Positions 9,159 to 17,721 of a DNA stretch of 64,000 nt are shown one piece after another. Where the stretch lies: the NCBI GenBank assembly GCA_903902855.1, contig CAIUWK010000102.1:50566-114565 (forward strand), written 5' to 3'. The translations under genes and the position numbers were made by a program. The notes under the pieces were generated by a model that saw only the letters and a list, made by a program, of their open reading frames with translations, was not told the origin of the DNA and searched no databases. The stretch comes from an uncultured Geobacter sp. (GTDB lineage Bacteria; Desulfobacterota; Desulfuromonadia; Geobacterales; CAIOGM01). Position 1 is the stretch's first letter; every line of letters starts with the position of its first letter.

Positions 9159-9448
9159 ACGATCCTCCGGGCAAGCAGAGTGAGGGGTACGAAACTACCC
9201 AAACCGAAACGAAGAATGATGGGCCGACGGATTGTGTGGGTTCAAACGGGACCACGGCAACCTGTTCCGGTAATACGGCCATGTTAAGGTAGCCTGTATC
9301 TTTAACCGAAATCGCAAAATAACGCAACCGGCTTATGCCCAGAAGAGCATCAACGACCGGTTTCGCTTTTTGCCCTTGCCATCCAGAAGCGGGGCGGTTA
9401 GCATGAACCGCCGGACCAATACCCCTCATTTTTCCAGGAGCACTCCCC
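9159..9448. other. Divergent intergenic region between the lipid synthase operon and mtgA
   Basis: About 290 bp without a convincing gene. Both flanking genes begin here, so it should hold the promoters of the leftward synthase operon and of mtgA. Only a weak minus-strand -35/-10-like pair (TTGCGT, 17 nt, TAAAGA) was found. No riboswitch could be supported. Confidence 0.5.
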
Positions 9449-10393
9449 GTGACCTTCAAGCGTATCATGCTGATCCTCTTCATCCTGCTGGCCGCCGCCG
9501 GTGTCATAGTCGGCCTCGCCTTTGTCTCCCTCCCCCCGGTAGAACCGCTAAAAAAACGCTCCTGCAACATGACCATCCCGGTGAAAGACTGGCAAGGAAA
9601 TTACCACCCCTTTGTGGTGGGGCCGAAAAACCCTTACTGGACCGGGGGAAAAAGCATCCCGGCAGAGATGAAGTGGTCGGTGATCCTGGCTGAAGACGCC
9701 AGTTTCTACAAGCACGAAGGGATCGACGTCAAGGCCATCAAAAAGGCGATCCAGTATGACCTGGAGAAACAGTCCATGGCCCGGGGGGCCTCCACCATTA
9801 CCCAGCAGACCGCCAAAAACCTCTTCCTCTCCCGGGAAAAGAGCATCAGCCGGAAAGTTCGAGAGGTCATCCTGGCCAAACGGATGGAGCGAGAACTGAC
9901 CAAGGGACGGATACTGGAGCTCTACCTGAACGTGGTGGAACTGGGCCCCATGGTCTACGGCATCGGCCACGGCGCCCGCTACTACTTCGGCAAGCCCGCC
10001 TCGCTCCTCACCCCCCGGGAAAGCACATTTCTGGCTGCCATGCTCCCCGGACCACGGGTGGCGTACAACCCCTACCGGGATATGGACAAGGTCATGAAAC
10101 GGTCGGACCTGATCCTGAAGCTGCTGCGAAAACGGGGAGTCTTGTCGGAAGAAGAGTACCAGCGAGCCCTGACGGAGACCCCCAACATCGCCGGACTCCA
10201 GCGGAAGGTGGATGAGAGCATCAAGAAGGAAGAGGCGTTCCCCAACCGGAGCAGCGCCGTCGGACCGGCACTCCCTGCCGTTAGGAACGACGGCGAACTT
10301 CCGTCACATGAAGAGACCACGGGAGTCGGCGAGACAGTCAGAGAGGTTGAACCGAAGGGGGATGGGGTGACACCCGTGGTGGAGCAAAAATGA
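9449..10393 (+). CDS. mtgA: Monofunctional peptidoglycan glycosyltransferase (GT51)
   Basis: A 314-residue protein with one N-terminal membrane helix (about residues 5-27) and a GT51 domain that polymerises lipid II into glycan strands at the periplasmic face of the inner membrane. Family motifs are clear: EDASFYKHEG at 82-91 with the catalytic glutamate, GASTITQQ at 113-120, then KNLF and ILELYLN. No transpeptidase domain follows. The last 50 residues are polar and probably disordered. The start is a GTG preceded by AGGAG. It is convergent with the next gene. Confidence 0.93.
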   Translation: MTFKRIMLILFILLAAAGVIVGLAFVSLPPVEPLKKRSCNMTIPVKDWQGNYHPFVVGPKNPYWTGGKSIPAEMKWSVILAEDASFYKHEGIDVKAIKKAIQYDLEKQSMARGASTITQQTAKNLFLSREKSISRKVREVILAKRMERELTKGRILELYLNVVELGPMVYGIGHGARYYFGKPASLLTPRESTFLAAMLPGPRVAYNPYRDMDKVMKRSDLILKLLRKRGVLSEEEYQRALTETPNIAGLQRKVDESIKKEEAFPNRSSAVGPALPAVRNDGELPSHEETTGVGETVREVEPKGDGVTPVVEQK

Positions 10394-10419
10394 GAAGGAG
10401 GTTGGGATAGCTGTCATCC

Positions 10420-11424
10420 CTACATGATGAGCATCGCCGCCACCTGCTCCTCGCCGTAGTCGTTCCCCACGACAATCTCTTGCTCCCCGCCGTCGCGGAT
10501 GACCAGAATCCGGCACTGAATCCCCGCTTCCGCCCTGGTATAGCGGATGAGGATCTTCGCGGCTCTCCCCAGCAGCTCGTCGTCCGCCTCCCCCACCACC
10601 ACCCCCATGGGGCTCCCCCCGTCCAGCCAGCGAAGATAAACCATGCCGGGGCGGGCGGCCTCCTCCAGGAGTCGGTTATTCTCCTCGTTGCGCCCCACGA
10701 TGAGCTTGACGGTAGGACTCAGCCGGAAGTGACGCCCCAGCCGGAGGAGCCGGAAATCCAGGGGGTCCATAACCTGATTATGGGCGAAGAGGTCGCGGAT
10801 CTTCCCCTGAAAAGAAAGCTCGGTGAGAAGGCATCCCCCCGCCGGAGAGGGGTAATCCTCCATTCCCAGCTCCTTTGCCAGATGCATCTGCACCTTGCGG
10901 GAACGACCGGTAATGCCGAAGAGTTTTTCCCGGTCCACCCATCCCTCCTGTTCCGGAATCGTGGGGGGAAGAAAGCGGGCCGACAGGGGGCGGAGGAGCA
11001 GACCGATGAGACCGCTCTCCCGCTCCACCACCCGGAGGGTATCCTTGCGCTGGCTCATGGGGCGCTGCCCCAGAACCTCGCCGCTGACCACAAAATCGGC
11101 GCCGTACTCCGCCATCAGCCCCTTGGCCACCCGGAACATCCAGGCGTGACAATCCACACAGGGATTCACCGCCTTGCCGTAGCCATGGTTGGGGTCGCGG
11201 AGCATATTCAGGTACTCCTCCCCCAAGTGATGGACCACCAGCGGAACCCCCAGGGCAGCAGCAGCCCGTCGGGCGTTATACTTCCCCGTGGCTTCATCTC
11301 CGGAGCCGAAGAAGGGTGAGGTGAAGTGAAGGGCAATGACGTCGATCCCCTGGTTCTGCATCAGCCGTGCCGAGAGTTGCGAATCGAGTCCCCCAGAAAA
11401 TAGGACGATGGCTGCGTGTGCGAT
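10420..11424 (-). CDS. PP-loop (ThiI/MnmA-like) tRNA thiolation-type protein with NFACT-R_2-like tail, ATC start proposed
   Basis: The protein has an ATP-pyrophosphatase P-loop SGGLDS near its N-terminus, a CVDCH segment at which a thiolation-type cysteine pair sits, a GRSRK segment, and a C-terminal part resembling the NFACT-R_2 (DUF814) domain. It is probably involved in tRNA sulfuration, but the substrate is unknown. The P-loop lies upstream of the first ATG, GTG or TTG in frame. Between a TAG stop and the P-loop the only plausible initiator is ATC at 11424, placed 5 nt after a perfect GGAGG. This gives 334 residues with SGGLDS starting around residue 10, the usual place. A conventional start at 11361 would delete the P-loop. 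Confidence 0.75.
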   Translation of the reverse strand: MAHAAIVLFSGGLDSQLSARLMQNQGIDVIALHFTSPFFGSGDEATGKYNARRAAAALGVPLVVHHLGEEYLNMLRDPNHGYGKAVNPCVDCHAWMFRVAKGLMAEYGADFVVSGEVLGQRPMSQRKDTLRVVERESGLIGLLLRPLSARFLPPTIPEQEGWVDREKLFGITGRSRKVQMHLAKELGMEDYPSPAGGCLLTELSFQGKIRDLFAHNQVMDPLDFRLLRLGRHFRLSPTVKLIVGRNEENNRLLEEAARPGMVYLRWLDGGSPMGVVVGEADDELLGRAAKILIRYTRAEAGIQCRILVIRDGGEQEIVVGNDYGEEQVAAMLIM

Positions 11425-11466
11425 GGGTTCCTCCTGCGCCGGAGCGCCTGTTTTTATATGGTCGGC

Positions 11467-11496
11467 ATGCTACCACACACCGTCGCTAGCTGTAAA
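11467..11496 (-). promoter_or_regulatory. Sigma70-type promoter for the PP-loop gene
   Basis: TTTACA and TAGCAT are separated by 18 nt. Transcription would begin about 35 nt before the GGAGG-ATC start, which agrees with the proposed non-standard initiation site. Confidence 0.5.
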
Positions 11497-11534
11497 GAAA
11501 GGGGGAGCACCCCGTTCAGGATGACAGGTTTCTT

Positions 11535-11563
11535 TTGACGAATCAGATCGCACGTGATTTACT
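11535..11563 (+). promoter_or_regulatory. Sigma70-type promoter candidate for the GspE-like gene
   Basis: TTGACG and TTTACT are separated by 17 nt, with a leader of about 40 nt before the GGAGG and ATG of the GspE-like gene. Confidence 0.4.
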
Positions 11564-11608
11564 GATCCCAGGGGTTTCAACGGAATCCGGAGCAGGAAGG
11601 AGGAACGT

Positions 11609-13234
11609 ATGAGCCAATGGGTCACCGAGGGATCGCTGGGGGCTATTCTCTATAACTCCCGGATCATTACCGAGACGGATATCCAAAAAGGATTGACCGA
11701 GCAGGAACGGCTGGGATGCCGGTTCGGCGAGGCGCTAGTCCGTCTGGGGATCGTCACCGGCGAGGATATCAACTGGGCGCTCTCCCATCATCTGGATATT
11801 CCGTATATCCGGCTGAACCGGGAAACAATGGGGCCCGATGCCGCGACCCTTCTCCCCGAACGGATCGCCCGTCACCATGGGGTCGTTCCGTTAATCCGCA
11901 CCGACGATGAGCTGCGGGTCGCCTTCAGGGATCCGCTGGACCGGGTGGCGCTCCAGGAGATCGCGGCACTCTGCAACTGTAGCGTGACCATCGCCATTGC
12001 CGACGCAAGCGATATCCGGGAGATGCAGGAGTATCTGTACGGACCTGAACCCAAAGGGGGGTTCGGACTCCTCTCCTGTGTGGCCACGGCGGATGAAGCC
12101 GCCGCCATCATCGCCGATCCCGCGGGGGAATCTTTTCTCCAGTGGCTCCTCTCGCTCCTTGTCCGGCAGGGGTATTGTTCGATTACGCTGGCCCCCCTGG
12201 CCGGCGTGGGGGTGCTCACCGGACGTCAGGGGTCCGCTCCCCGGGAGTTGGGACGGCTTACGGTGGACGCCTCCGACCGACTGGTGGCCCTGCTTCGCCA
12301 GCAAGGAGAGCTGTGCAAAAATTCGTCGGGTGCAGAGAGCGGCAGCCTCGAATATCTCCATGAAAACGTACTGTTGGCGATTCGGGTTGATCTGCTCAGG
12401 GGAGCGTCAGGCCGGATGGTTACCCTCAAATCACCGGAACTCACCCAGGGAGCGCCGTTCCCGCCGGAGCTGGTCCCCCTTATCCGGGAGATGACACAAC
12501 GTCCCGGTCTGGTGATGGTATCGCTTCCCATTCAAGAGATGCGAAGCATGATGGAGCTTCTCATAAATTCGCACGGTTCCGGAGAGGAACAGACTCTCCT
12601 TCTGGGGGAGGGAAACAAGACGCTCCGGGAGATGGTTCCCTGCATCCCCCTGAATGCTCTCTCACCGGAAGAGAGCGAAGCGGTTGTGACCGCAGCCCAG
12701 GAGCATGAGCCGGAGCTGCTGCTCCTGGAATATGCCGGCGACATCCGTTCCCTCCACGCCGCGGCCCGGGCCTCCCTTGGCGGAGTCCGGGTCGTGGCCG
12801 GAACCGGCGCGGGAATCGCCGAAACCTTTGCCCTGCTCTGCACGGCATGGCACCGCCACCTCATCCCCTCATCCCTGCGCGGTATCGTCGTCGGGGCGAC
12901 CGTCACCACCCTCTGCCCCTCCTGTGCAGAAACGCTCCACTTCAAGCCCCAGGAGATCACCCGACTACGGCTCCCGGCTTCGGCATCGGGGTATCGTCAT
13001 GCCACGGGGTGTGCAGCCTGTGCCTTTACCGGCAAGGATGGGACGCGGCTCCTGGTGGAGGTGATCCCCTGCGACCGGATGCTCACCGACCTCCTGGAGA
13101 GCTGTAAGAACGGTGATGACGTTGCTGCAGGATTGGCGCAACAAGGGGATCACACGGTGCAGAAGCAGGCGGCTCGACTCCTTCTGGGGGGAGAAATCTC
13201 CCCGGATACATATCTCAAGGCGGTCACGGCGTAA
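11609..13234 (+). CDS. GspE/PilB-like protein with MshEN domain and degenerate ATPase
   Basis: The first ~150 residues are an MshEN domain (paired LGIVT/LDIPYI segments, known in relatives to bind cyclic di-GMP). The rest aligns with a GspE/PilB ATPase, but the key motifs are lost. The Walker A position reads VMVSLPIQEMRS with no GKT/S, and the Walker B region reads LLLLEYAGDI instead of LVGEIRD. The tetracysteine zinc motif is kept (CPSC and CAAC). It is therefore probably a non-hydrolysing regulatory or scaffold homologue of a type IV pilus or type II secretion motor. GGAGG precedes the ATG. It lies 61 nt upstream of pilT, suggesting the same pilus system. Confidence 0.8.
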   Translation: MSQWVTEGSLGAILYNSRIITETDIQKGLTEQERLGCRFGEALVRLGIVTGEDINWALSHHLDIPYIRLNRETMGPDAATLLPERIARHHGVVPLIRTDDELRVAFRDPLDRVALQEIAALCNCSVTIAIADASDIREMQEYLYGPEPKGGFGLLSCVATADEAAAIIADPAGESFLQWLLSLLVRQGYCSITLAPLAGVGVLTGRQGSAPRELGRLTVDASDRLVALLRQQGELCKNSSGAESGSLEYLHENVLLAIRVDLLRGASGRMVTLKSPELTQGAPFPPELVPLIREMTQRPGLVMVSLPIQEMRSMMELLINSHGSGEEQTLLLGEGNKTLREMVPCIPLNALSPEESEAVVTAAQEHEPELLLLEYAGDIRSLHAAARASLGGVRVVAGTGAGIAETFALLCTAWHRHLIPSSLRGIVVGATVTTLCPSCAETLHFKPQEITRLRLPASASGYRHATGCAACAFTGKDGTRLLVEVIPCDRMLTDLLESCKNGDDVAAGLAQQGDHTVQKQAARLLLGGEISPDTYLKAVTA

Positions 13235-13295
13235 GGGGAGAAGATGCACTCCTCACTGGACGAACCGAAAACCCAACATCTTCAGGAGTTGTGAC

Positions 13296-14375
13296 ATGGC
13301 ACGCATCGACGAACTGTTCAGGATGATGAAGGAGCAGGGGGCCTCCGATCTGCACCTTTCCACCAGTGCTCCCCCCATCTTTCGCCTCCATGGCGATCTG
13401 GAACCGCTGGATTTCAAGCCGCTCACCCATGAAGAGCTCAAGGAGATCATCTATGAGATCCTGACTGAAAAACAGATTCGGGAGTTCGAGCAGCGCCACG
13501 ACCTGGACTTCGCCTACTCGGTGCCGGATCTCGCCCGGTTCCGGGGGAACATCCTCATGCAGCATAAGGGGATCGCCGCGGTCTTCCGGATCATTCCCAG
13601 CAAGATTCTCTCCGTGGAGGAGTTGGGGCTCCCTGAAGGAGTGACGAGATTCACCCAACTCAAGAAGGGGTTGATCCTCGTCACCGGCCCCACCGGATCG
13701 GGCAAATCCACCACCCTGGCCGCCATGATCGACCACATCAACAACACCCGGAAAGATCACATCCTTACCCTGGAAGACCCCCTGGAATTCATCCATGAGA
13801 ACAAGCAGTCGCTCTTCAACCAGCGGCAGATCGGCGAGCACTCGGACAGCTTCACCGCGGCCCTGCGGGCAGCACTTCGCGAGGACCCGGATGTCATCCT
13901 CGTGGGAGAAATGCGCGATCTGGAGACCATCAGCCTGGCCATGACCGCCGCCGAAACCGGCCATCTGGTCTTCGGCACCCTCCATACCAACTCGGCAGCC
14001 AAGACCATCGACCGGATCATCGACGCCTTCCCCCGGGACGGCCAAGCGCAGATCCGGACCATGCTCTCCGAGTCGCTGAAGGGGGTCATCTGCCAGCAGC
14101 TCCTCAAAACTGCCGGCGGCAAGGGACGGGTGGCAGCCCTGGAGATCCTGGTGGGAACCCCGGCCATCGCCAACCTGATCCGGGAGGGAAAGACCTTTCA
14201 GATACCCTCCATCATCCAGACCGCCCGCAGGGACGGGATGCAGCTCATGGACCAGCATCTGCTGGATCTCCTCAAAAACAAACAGATAACCCCCGAGGAA
14301 GCACATCGCTGCGCCAGCGAGAAGAAACAGTTTGAACAGTTTCTCCCCCCGGCGGCACGTCCGGCCATGCAATGA
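13296..14375 (+). CDS. pilT: Type IV pilus retraction ATPase PilT
   Basis: A 359-residue hexameric motor that depolymerises type IV pili. Walker A GPTGSGKS is at 131-138, the Walker B/Asp box reads ILVGEMRD, and the His box reads GTLHTN. The AIRNLIRE-type C-terminal region appears as AIANLIREG. The ATG after CAGGAG is preferred to an upstream in-frame ATG that would lie inside the preceding gene, because MARIDELF matches the usual PilT beginning. Geobacter relatives carry several pilT paralogues, so which one this is remains open. Confidence 0.95.
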   Translation: MARIDELFRMMKEQGASDLHLSTSAPPIFRLHGDLEPLDFKPLTHEELKEIIYEILTEKQIREFEQRHDLDFAYSVPDLARFRGNILMQHKGIAAVFRIIPSKILSVEELGLPEGVTRFTQLKKGLILVTGPTGSGKSTTLAAMIDHINNTRKDHILTLEDPLEFIHENKQSLFNQRQIGEHSDSFTAALRAALREDPDVILVGEMRDLETISLAMTAAETGHLVFGTLHTNSAAKTIDRIIDAFPRDGQAQIRTMLSESLKGVICQQLLKTAGGKGRVAALEILVGTPAIANLIREGKTFQIPSIIQTARRDGMQLMDQHLLDLLKNKQITPEEAHRCASEKKQFEQFLPPAARPAMQ

Positions 14376-14404
14376 AAAAACTCACACCCTTCACTCGACA
14401 CTGA

Positions 14405-16231
14405 ATGCATCACGGCGGACTCCACGAAGACGACATCGCCGGAAAGGCCTATGACCGGCGGCTCATGGGCCGGTTCCTGGGGTACCTGCGCCCGCACCTG
14501 AGAAGCATCCTCTCCGTCCTGCTGCTGCTGCCACCCATCGCCGGGGCCAAGCTGCTGCAGCCCTATATCGTCAAGATCGCCATCGATAACCATATCGTCA
14601 CCGGCAACATGAACGGGCTTCCGGGGCTGGCGCTCCTCTTTCTGCTCCTCATCTTCGGCGAATCGCTCCTCACCTATGCCGAACTCTACCTCCTCCAGCG
14701 GGTGGGGCAGCAGGTGATGTTCCGGTTCCGGGAAGAGCTCTTCACCCACCTCCAGAAACTCTCCCTCTCCTTCTTCGACCGGACCCCGGCAGGAGGGCTC
14801 GTAACCCGTCTCACCAGCGACGTGGAGGTCCTGGGGGAGATGTTCGCCGCCGGGATCATCACCATCGTGGGCGACCTCCTGCTCCTGACCGGCATCGTCG
14901 GCGTCATGCTCTGGATGAACCCCAAACTCTCTCTGGTCACCTTCTCGGTGCTCCCCATCCTCTTTTTCGTAGTATTTCGCTTCCGTCGGCTCATGCGGGA
15001 CGCTTTTCGCCAGGTCCGCTCCCAGTTGGCCCGCCTCAACTCCTTCCTGGCCGAGAGCATCGGCGGCATGGCGATTATCCAGCTCTTCAACCGGCAGGAG
15101 GGTGAACAAAGCCGTTTCACCCTGCTGAACGCCGCCTACCGGGACGCCAACCGGCCGGTGATCGCCTGGGACGCCTCCCTCTACGCCCTGGTGGAGACCC
15201 TCTCCTCCGTTGCCGTGGGGCTCATCATCTGGTACGGTGGTGGGGAGATCGTCCGGGGGCATCTTACCTTCGGCGCCCTGGTGGCCTTCATCCAGTACAG
15301 CGAAAAGTTTTTCGGCCCCATCCGCGACCTTTCCTCAAAGTATTCGGTGATGCAGGGGGCCATGGCCGCCCTGGAGCGGATCTTCACCCTGCTGGATTCC
15401 AAAGAGTATCTGGCGGATGGTTCAAAAGAGCTACCCCCTCCCCTTCAAGCCTGTCCTGAGCTAAGTCGAAGGGGGGAGGGTCGGGGTGGGGATGGGGTAG
15501 ATAGTGAGAAGATCGTGGAGTTCCGGGACGTCTGGTTCGCCTACCGGGACGAAGAGTACGTCCTCAAGGGGGTCTCTCTGACGCTGCGGCGAGGGGAGAA
15601 GCTGGCCATCGTGGGGGAGACCGGCGGCGGCAAGACCACCATCACCCGTCTCCTCTCCCGGCTGTATGAGATCCACCGGGGGAGCATCACCATCAACGGC
15701 GTGGAGATCCGGGAACTGCCGCTCAAGCTCCTCCGCTCCCGCATCGGCGTCGTCCTGCAGGAGCCGTTTCTCTTCACCGGGACCATTGCCTCCAACATCA
15801 CCCTGGGAGATGAAGGGGCCGCTGCCAGGATGGAGGAGGCGGCCAGAACCGTGGGAGCGGACCGGTTCATCAGCCGACTCCCCAAAGGGTATGAGGAAGA
15901 GGTCCGGGAACGGGGAAACAACTTCTCCGCCGGGGAGCGGCAGCTCATCTCCTTTGCCCGGGCCGTGGCCTTCGATCCGGAGATCCTGGTCCTGGACGAG
16001 GCGACCTCCAGTGTGGACTCGGCCAGCGAGCGGCTCATCCAGGAGGGGCTTGCCGGGCTCCTGGCCGGACGGACCTCCATCGTGGTGGCCCATCGCCTCT
16101 CCACCATCCGCGATGCGGACCGGATCATGGTCATCCATCATGGCGAGAAGCGGGAAGAGGGGAGTCATGAGGAGCTGATGGCGGCTCAGGGGCTCTACCA
16201 CCGGCTCCACCGATTGCAGTTCAAGGGGTAG
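14405..16231 (+). CDS. MsbA-like ABC exporter (TMD-NBD half transporter)
   Basis: A 608-residue half transporter. It has six predicted membrane helices in the first ~320 residues, then a nucleotide-binding domain with Walker A GETGGGKT at 404-411, a Q-loop in LQEPFLF, a signature written FSAGERQ in place of LSGGQ, Walker B ILVLDEATS and the H-loop AHRLSTI. It is probably a lipid or drug exporter working as a homodimer. Between the two domains a repeat-like insert of about 20 residues (PPPLQACPELSRRGEG) interrupts an otherwise standard linker. No good Shine-Dalgarno precedes the ATG; coupling to pilT, 29 nt upstream, is possible. Confidence 0.9.
   Translation: MHHGGLHEDDIAGKAYDRRLMGRFLGYLRPHLRSILSVLLLLPPIAGAKLLQPYIVKIAIDNHIVTGNMNGLPGLALLFLLLIFGESLLTYAELYLLQRVGQQVMFRFREELFTHLQKLSLSFFDRTPAGGLVTRLTSDVEVLGEMFAAGIITIVGDLLLLTGIVGVMLWMNPKLSLVTFSVLPILFFVVFRFRRLMRDAFRQVRSQLARLNSFLAESIGGMAIIQLFNRQEGEQSRFTLLNAAYRDANRPVIAWDASLYALVETLSSVAVGLIIWYGGGEIVRGHLTFGALVAFIQYSEKFFGPIRDLSSKYSVMQGAMAALERIFTLLDSKEYLADGSKELPPPLQACPELSRRGEGRGGDGVDSEKIVEFRDVWFAYRDEEYVLKGVSLTLRRGEKLAIVGETGGGKTTITRLLSRLYEIHRGSITINGVEIRELPLKLLRSRIGVVLQEPFLFTGTIASNITLGDEGAAARMEEAARTVGADRFISRLPKGYEEEVRERGNNFSAGERQLISFARAVAFDPEILVLDEATSSVDSASERLIQEGLAGLLAGRTSIVVAHRLSTIRDADRIMVIHHGEKREEGSHEELMAAQGLYHRLHRLQFKG
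15432..15487. repeat. Dispersed-repeat-like element inside the ABC transporter linker
   Basis: The block contains AAGCCTGTCCTGAGCTAAGT between a pyrimidine-rich left arm and a purine-rich right arm (CCCCTCCCCTTC / GAAGGGGGGAGGG). It resembles a dispersed repeat found in intergenic DNA of many bacteria. Here it is read in frame. Confidence 0.65.
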
Positions 16232-16257
16232 TAATGGAATCAGGGAGGAAAACTCAT

Positions 16258-17121
16258 ATGATTCTCCGCAAATTCAAAGGAGCGTTGCTCCTGTCACTCT
16301 CCCTCATGCTCGGCGCCTGCGCCACACTCCCCCCCCCCCCGACGCCGGTGCCGAGGCCCACGAAGGTCGCTCTGGTTCTGGGAGCCGGCGCCGCCAAGGG
16401 ATTCGCCCATATCGGCGTGTTGAAGGTGCTGGAAGCCCAGAAGGTCCCCATCAACATGATCGTGGGGACCAGCGTGGGGAGCTTTGTGGGGAGTCTCTAT
16501 GCTGCCGGTTACGACGCCTTTGCCCTGCAGAAAATCGCCCTCTCCCTGGATCGGTGGGATGTGGCGGAACTGACCCTTCCGGACAAGGGGTTTCTGAAGG
16601 GGGAGCGGTTACGGGACTTTATCAACAGCAAGGTCAAGGGGCTTCCTCTGGAGAAGCTGAAGATCCCCTTTTATGCGGTGGCCACGGATATCAGAACCGG
16701 TGAAGAGGCGGTCTTCGCCAATGGAAACACGGGGATGGCGGTGCAGGCCAGCTGTGCCATTCCCGGGGTTTTTCAGCCGGCAACTTTTTCCGGCCACAGC
16801 TACGTGGATGGCGGCGTGGTGAATCCTCTGGCCATTGATGTGGCCCGGAGGCATGGCGCAGACATGGTCATCGCCGTGGACATCACCGCCGGTATTGATC
16901 AGAAGGTTCCCGCCGGCACCATGGAGACTATCATGAAATCCATCGACATCATGTACAACAGGATCTCCCAGCTCACCATCGCTCAGGCGGATCTGGTGAT
17001 AAAACCCATGGTGAGTCTGCTGGGCGCTGCGGATTTTTCTCAACGGAATGAGGCGATCATGGAGGGAGAGCGGGCAGCCATGGCGGCGATGCCCAGGATC
17101 AACGAGCTACTGAAGCGGTAA
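16258..17121 (+). CDS. Patatin-like phospholipase lipoprotein (RssA-like)
   Basis: The protein has a lipoprotein signal with lipobox LGAC, so it is probably membrane-anchored in the envelope. A patatin domain follows: oxyanion loop GAGAAKG, nucleophile S72 in GTSVG, and catalytic aspartate D184 in DGG. It would hydrolyse acyl esters, probably phospholipids. The ATG at 16258 is preferred to one 24 nt upstream because AGGGAGG lies at the right distance and the signal peptide begins there. Immediately after the lipobox cysteine, a 12-nt C run encodes a proline stretch. A change of one C would abolish the protein. Confidence 0.88.
   Translation: MILRKFKGALLLSLSLMLGACATLPPPPTPVPRPTKVALVLGAGAAKGFAHIGVLKVLEAQKVPINMIVGTSVGSFVGSLYAAGYDAFALQKIALSLDRWDVAELTLPDKGFLKGERLRDFINSKVKGLPLEKLKIPFYAVATDIRTGEEAVFANGNTGMAVQASCAIPGVFQPATFSGHSYVDGGVVNPLAIDVARRHGADMVIAVDITAGIDQKVPAGTMETIMKSIDIMYNRISQLTIAQADLVIKPMVSLLGAADFSQRNEAIMEGERAAMAAMPRINELLKR
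16329..16340. repeat. 12-nt poly-C tract in the patatin gene
   Basis: Twelve consecutive C encode prolines just after the lipidated cysteine. In this sequence the tract length keeps the frame open. Confidence 0.97.
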
Positions 17122-17151
17122 CGACCGGTAGATACACAAAGGAGGCAACAA

Positions 17152-17712
17152 ATGAATACCCTGGAAGCGATCAAAACAAGAAGAAGCGTCCGCAAGTTCT
17201 CGGACAAGCCGGTGGAGCCGGAAAAACTCCAGGCGGTGCTGGAGGCGGCGCAACAGGCCCCCTCATGGGCCAACATGCAGTGCTGGCGGTTTGTGGTGGT
17301 GACCGACCCGGCGGTGAAGGAGCGGATCAGCGACCTCTCCTACGTGGAGGCGTTCTTCGCCACCCGGGGGTACAAGAGCAATCCCGCCCAGAAGGCCCTG
17401 GCCGAGGCGCCGGTGGTCATCGTCGCCTGCGCCGATCCCACCGAATCGGGAACCCTGCGGGGGCAGCAGTACTATCTCACGGATATGGGGATCGCCGGGG
17501 AGAACCTGATGCTGGCGGCCCATGAGGTGGGACTGGCCAGCGTCTTCGTGGGGGTCTTCGAGGAGGAAGAGCTGGGGGAACTGCTGGAGATACCGCCGGA
17601 CATCCGGATCGTGGGACTCTTCCCTCTGGGTTATCCCCTGGGTGAAGTCAAAGGGGGCCCGACACGCCGACCGCTGGAACAGATCGTACATTACGAGAAA
17701 TGGAAAAGTTAA
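17152..17712 (+). CDS. Nitroreductase-family FMN oxidoreductase
   Basis: A 186-residue single-domain nitroreductase fold. The N-terminal [12 protein letters not shown] segment binds FMN phosphate, NMQCWRF follows the first helices, and the C-terminal LFPLGYP segment is typical. The family reduces nitroaromatics, quinones or enones with NAD(P)H; the true substrate cannot be told. AAAGGAGG precedes the ATG. It lies 9 nt upstream of selB in the same direction, which is probably only co-transcription. Confidence 0.9.
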   Translation: MNTLEAIKTRRSVRKFSDKPVEPEKLQAVLEAAQQAPSWANMQCWRFVVVTDPAVKERISDLSYVEAFFATRGYKSNPAQKALAEAPVVIVACADPTESGTLRGQQYYLTDMGIAGENLMLAAHEVGLASVFVGVFEEEELGELLEIPPDIRIVGLFPLGYPLGEVKGGPTRRPLEQIVHYEKWKS

Positions 17713-17721
17713 AAGTGAGCA

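Noticed and set aside
9159..9448. Cyclic-di-GMP (GEMM) riboswitch in the mtgA/pfaD gap
   Set aside because: The AAGGTAGCC-like string was noticed, but the other conserved GEMM segments are not in the required order on either strand.
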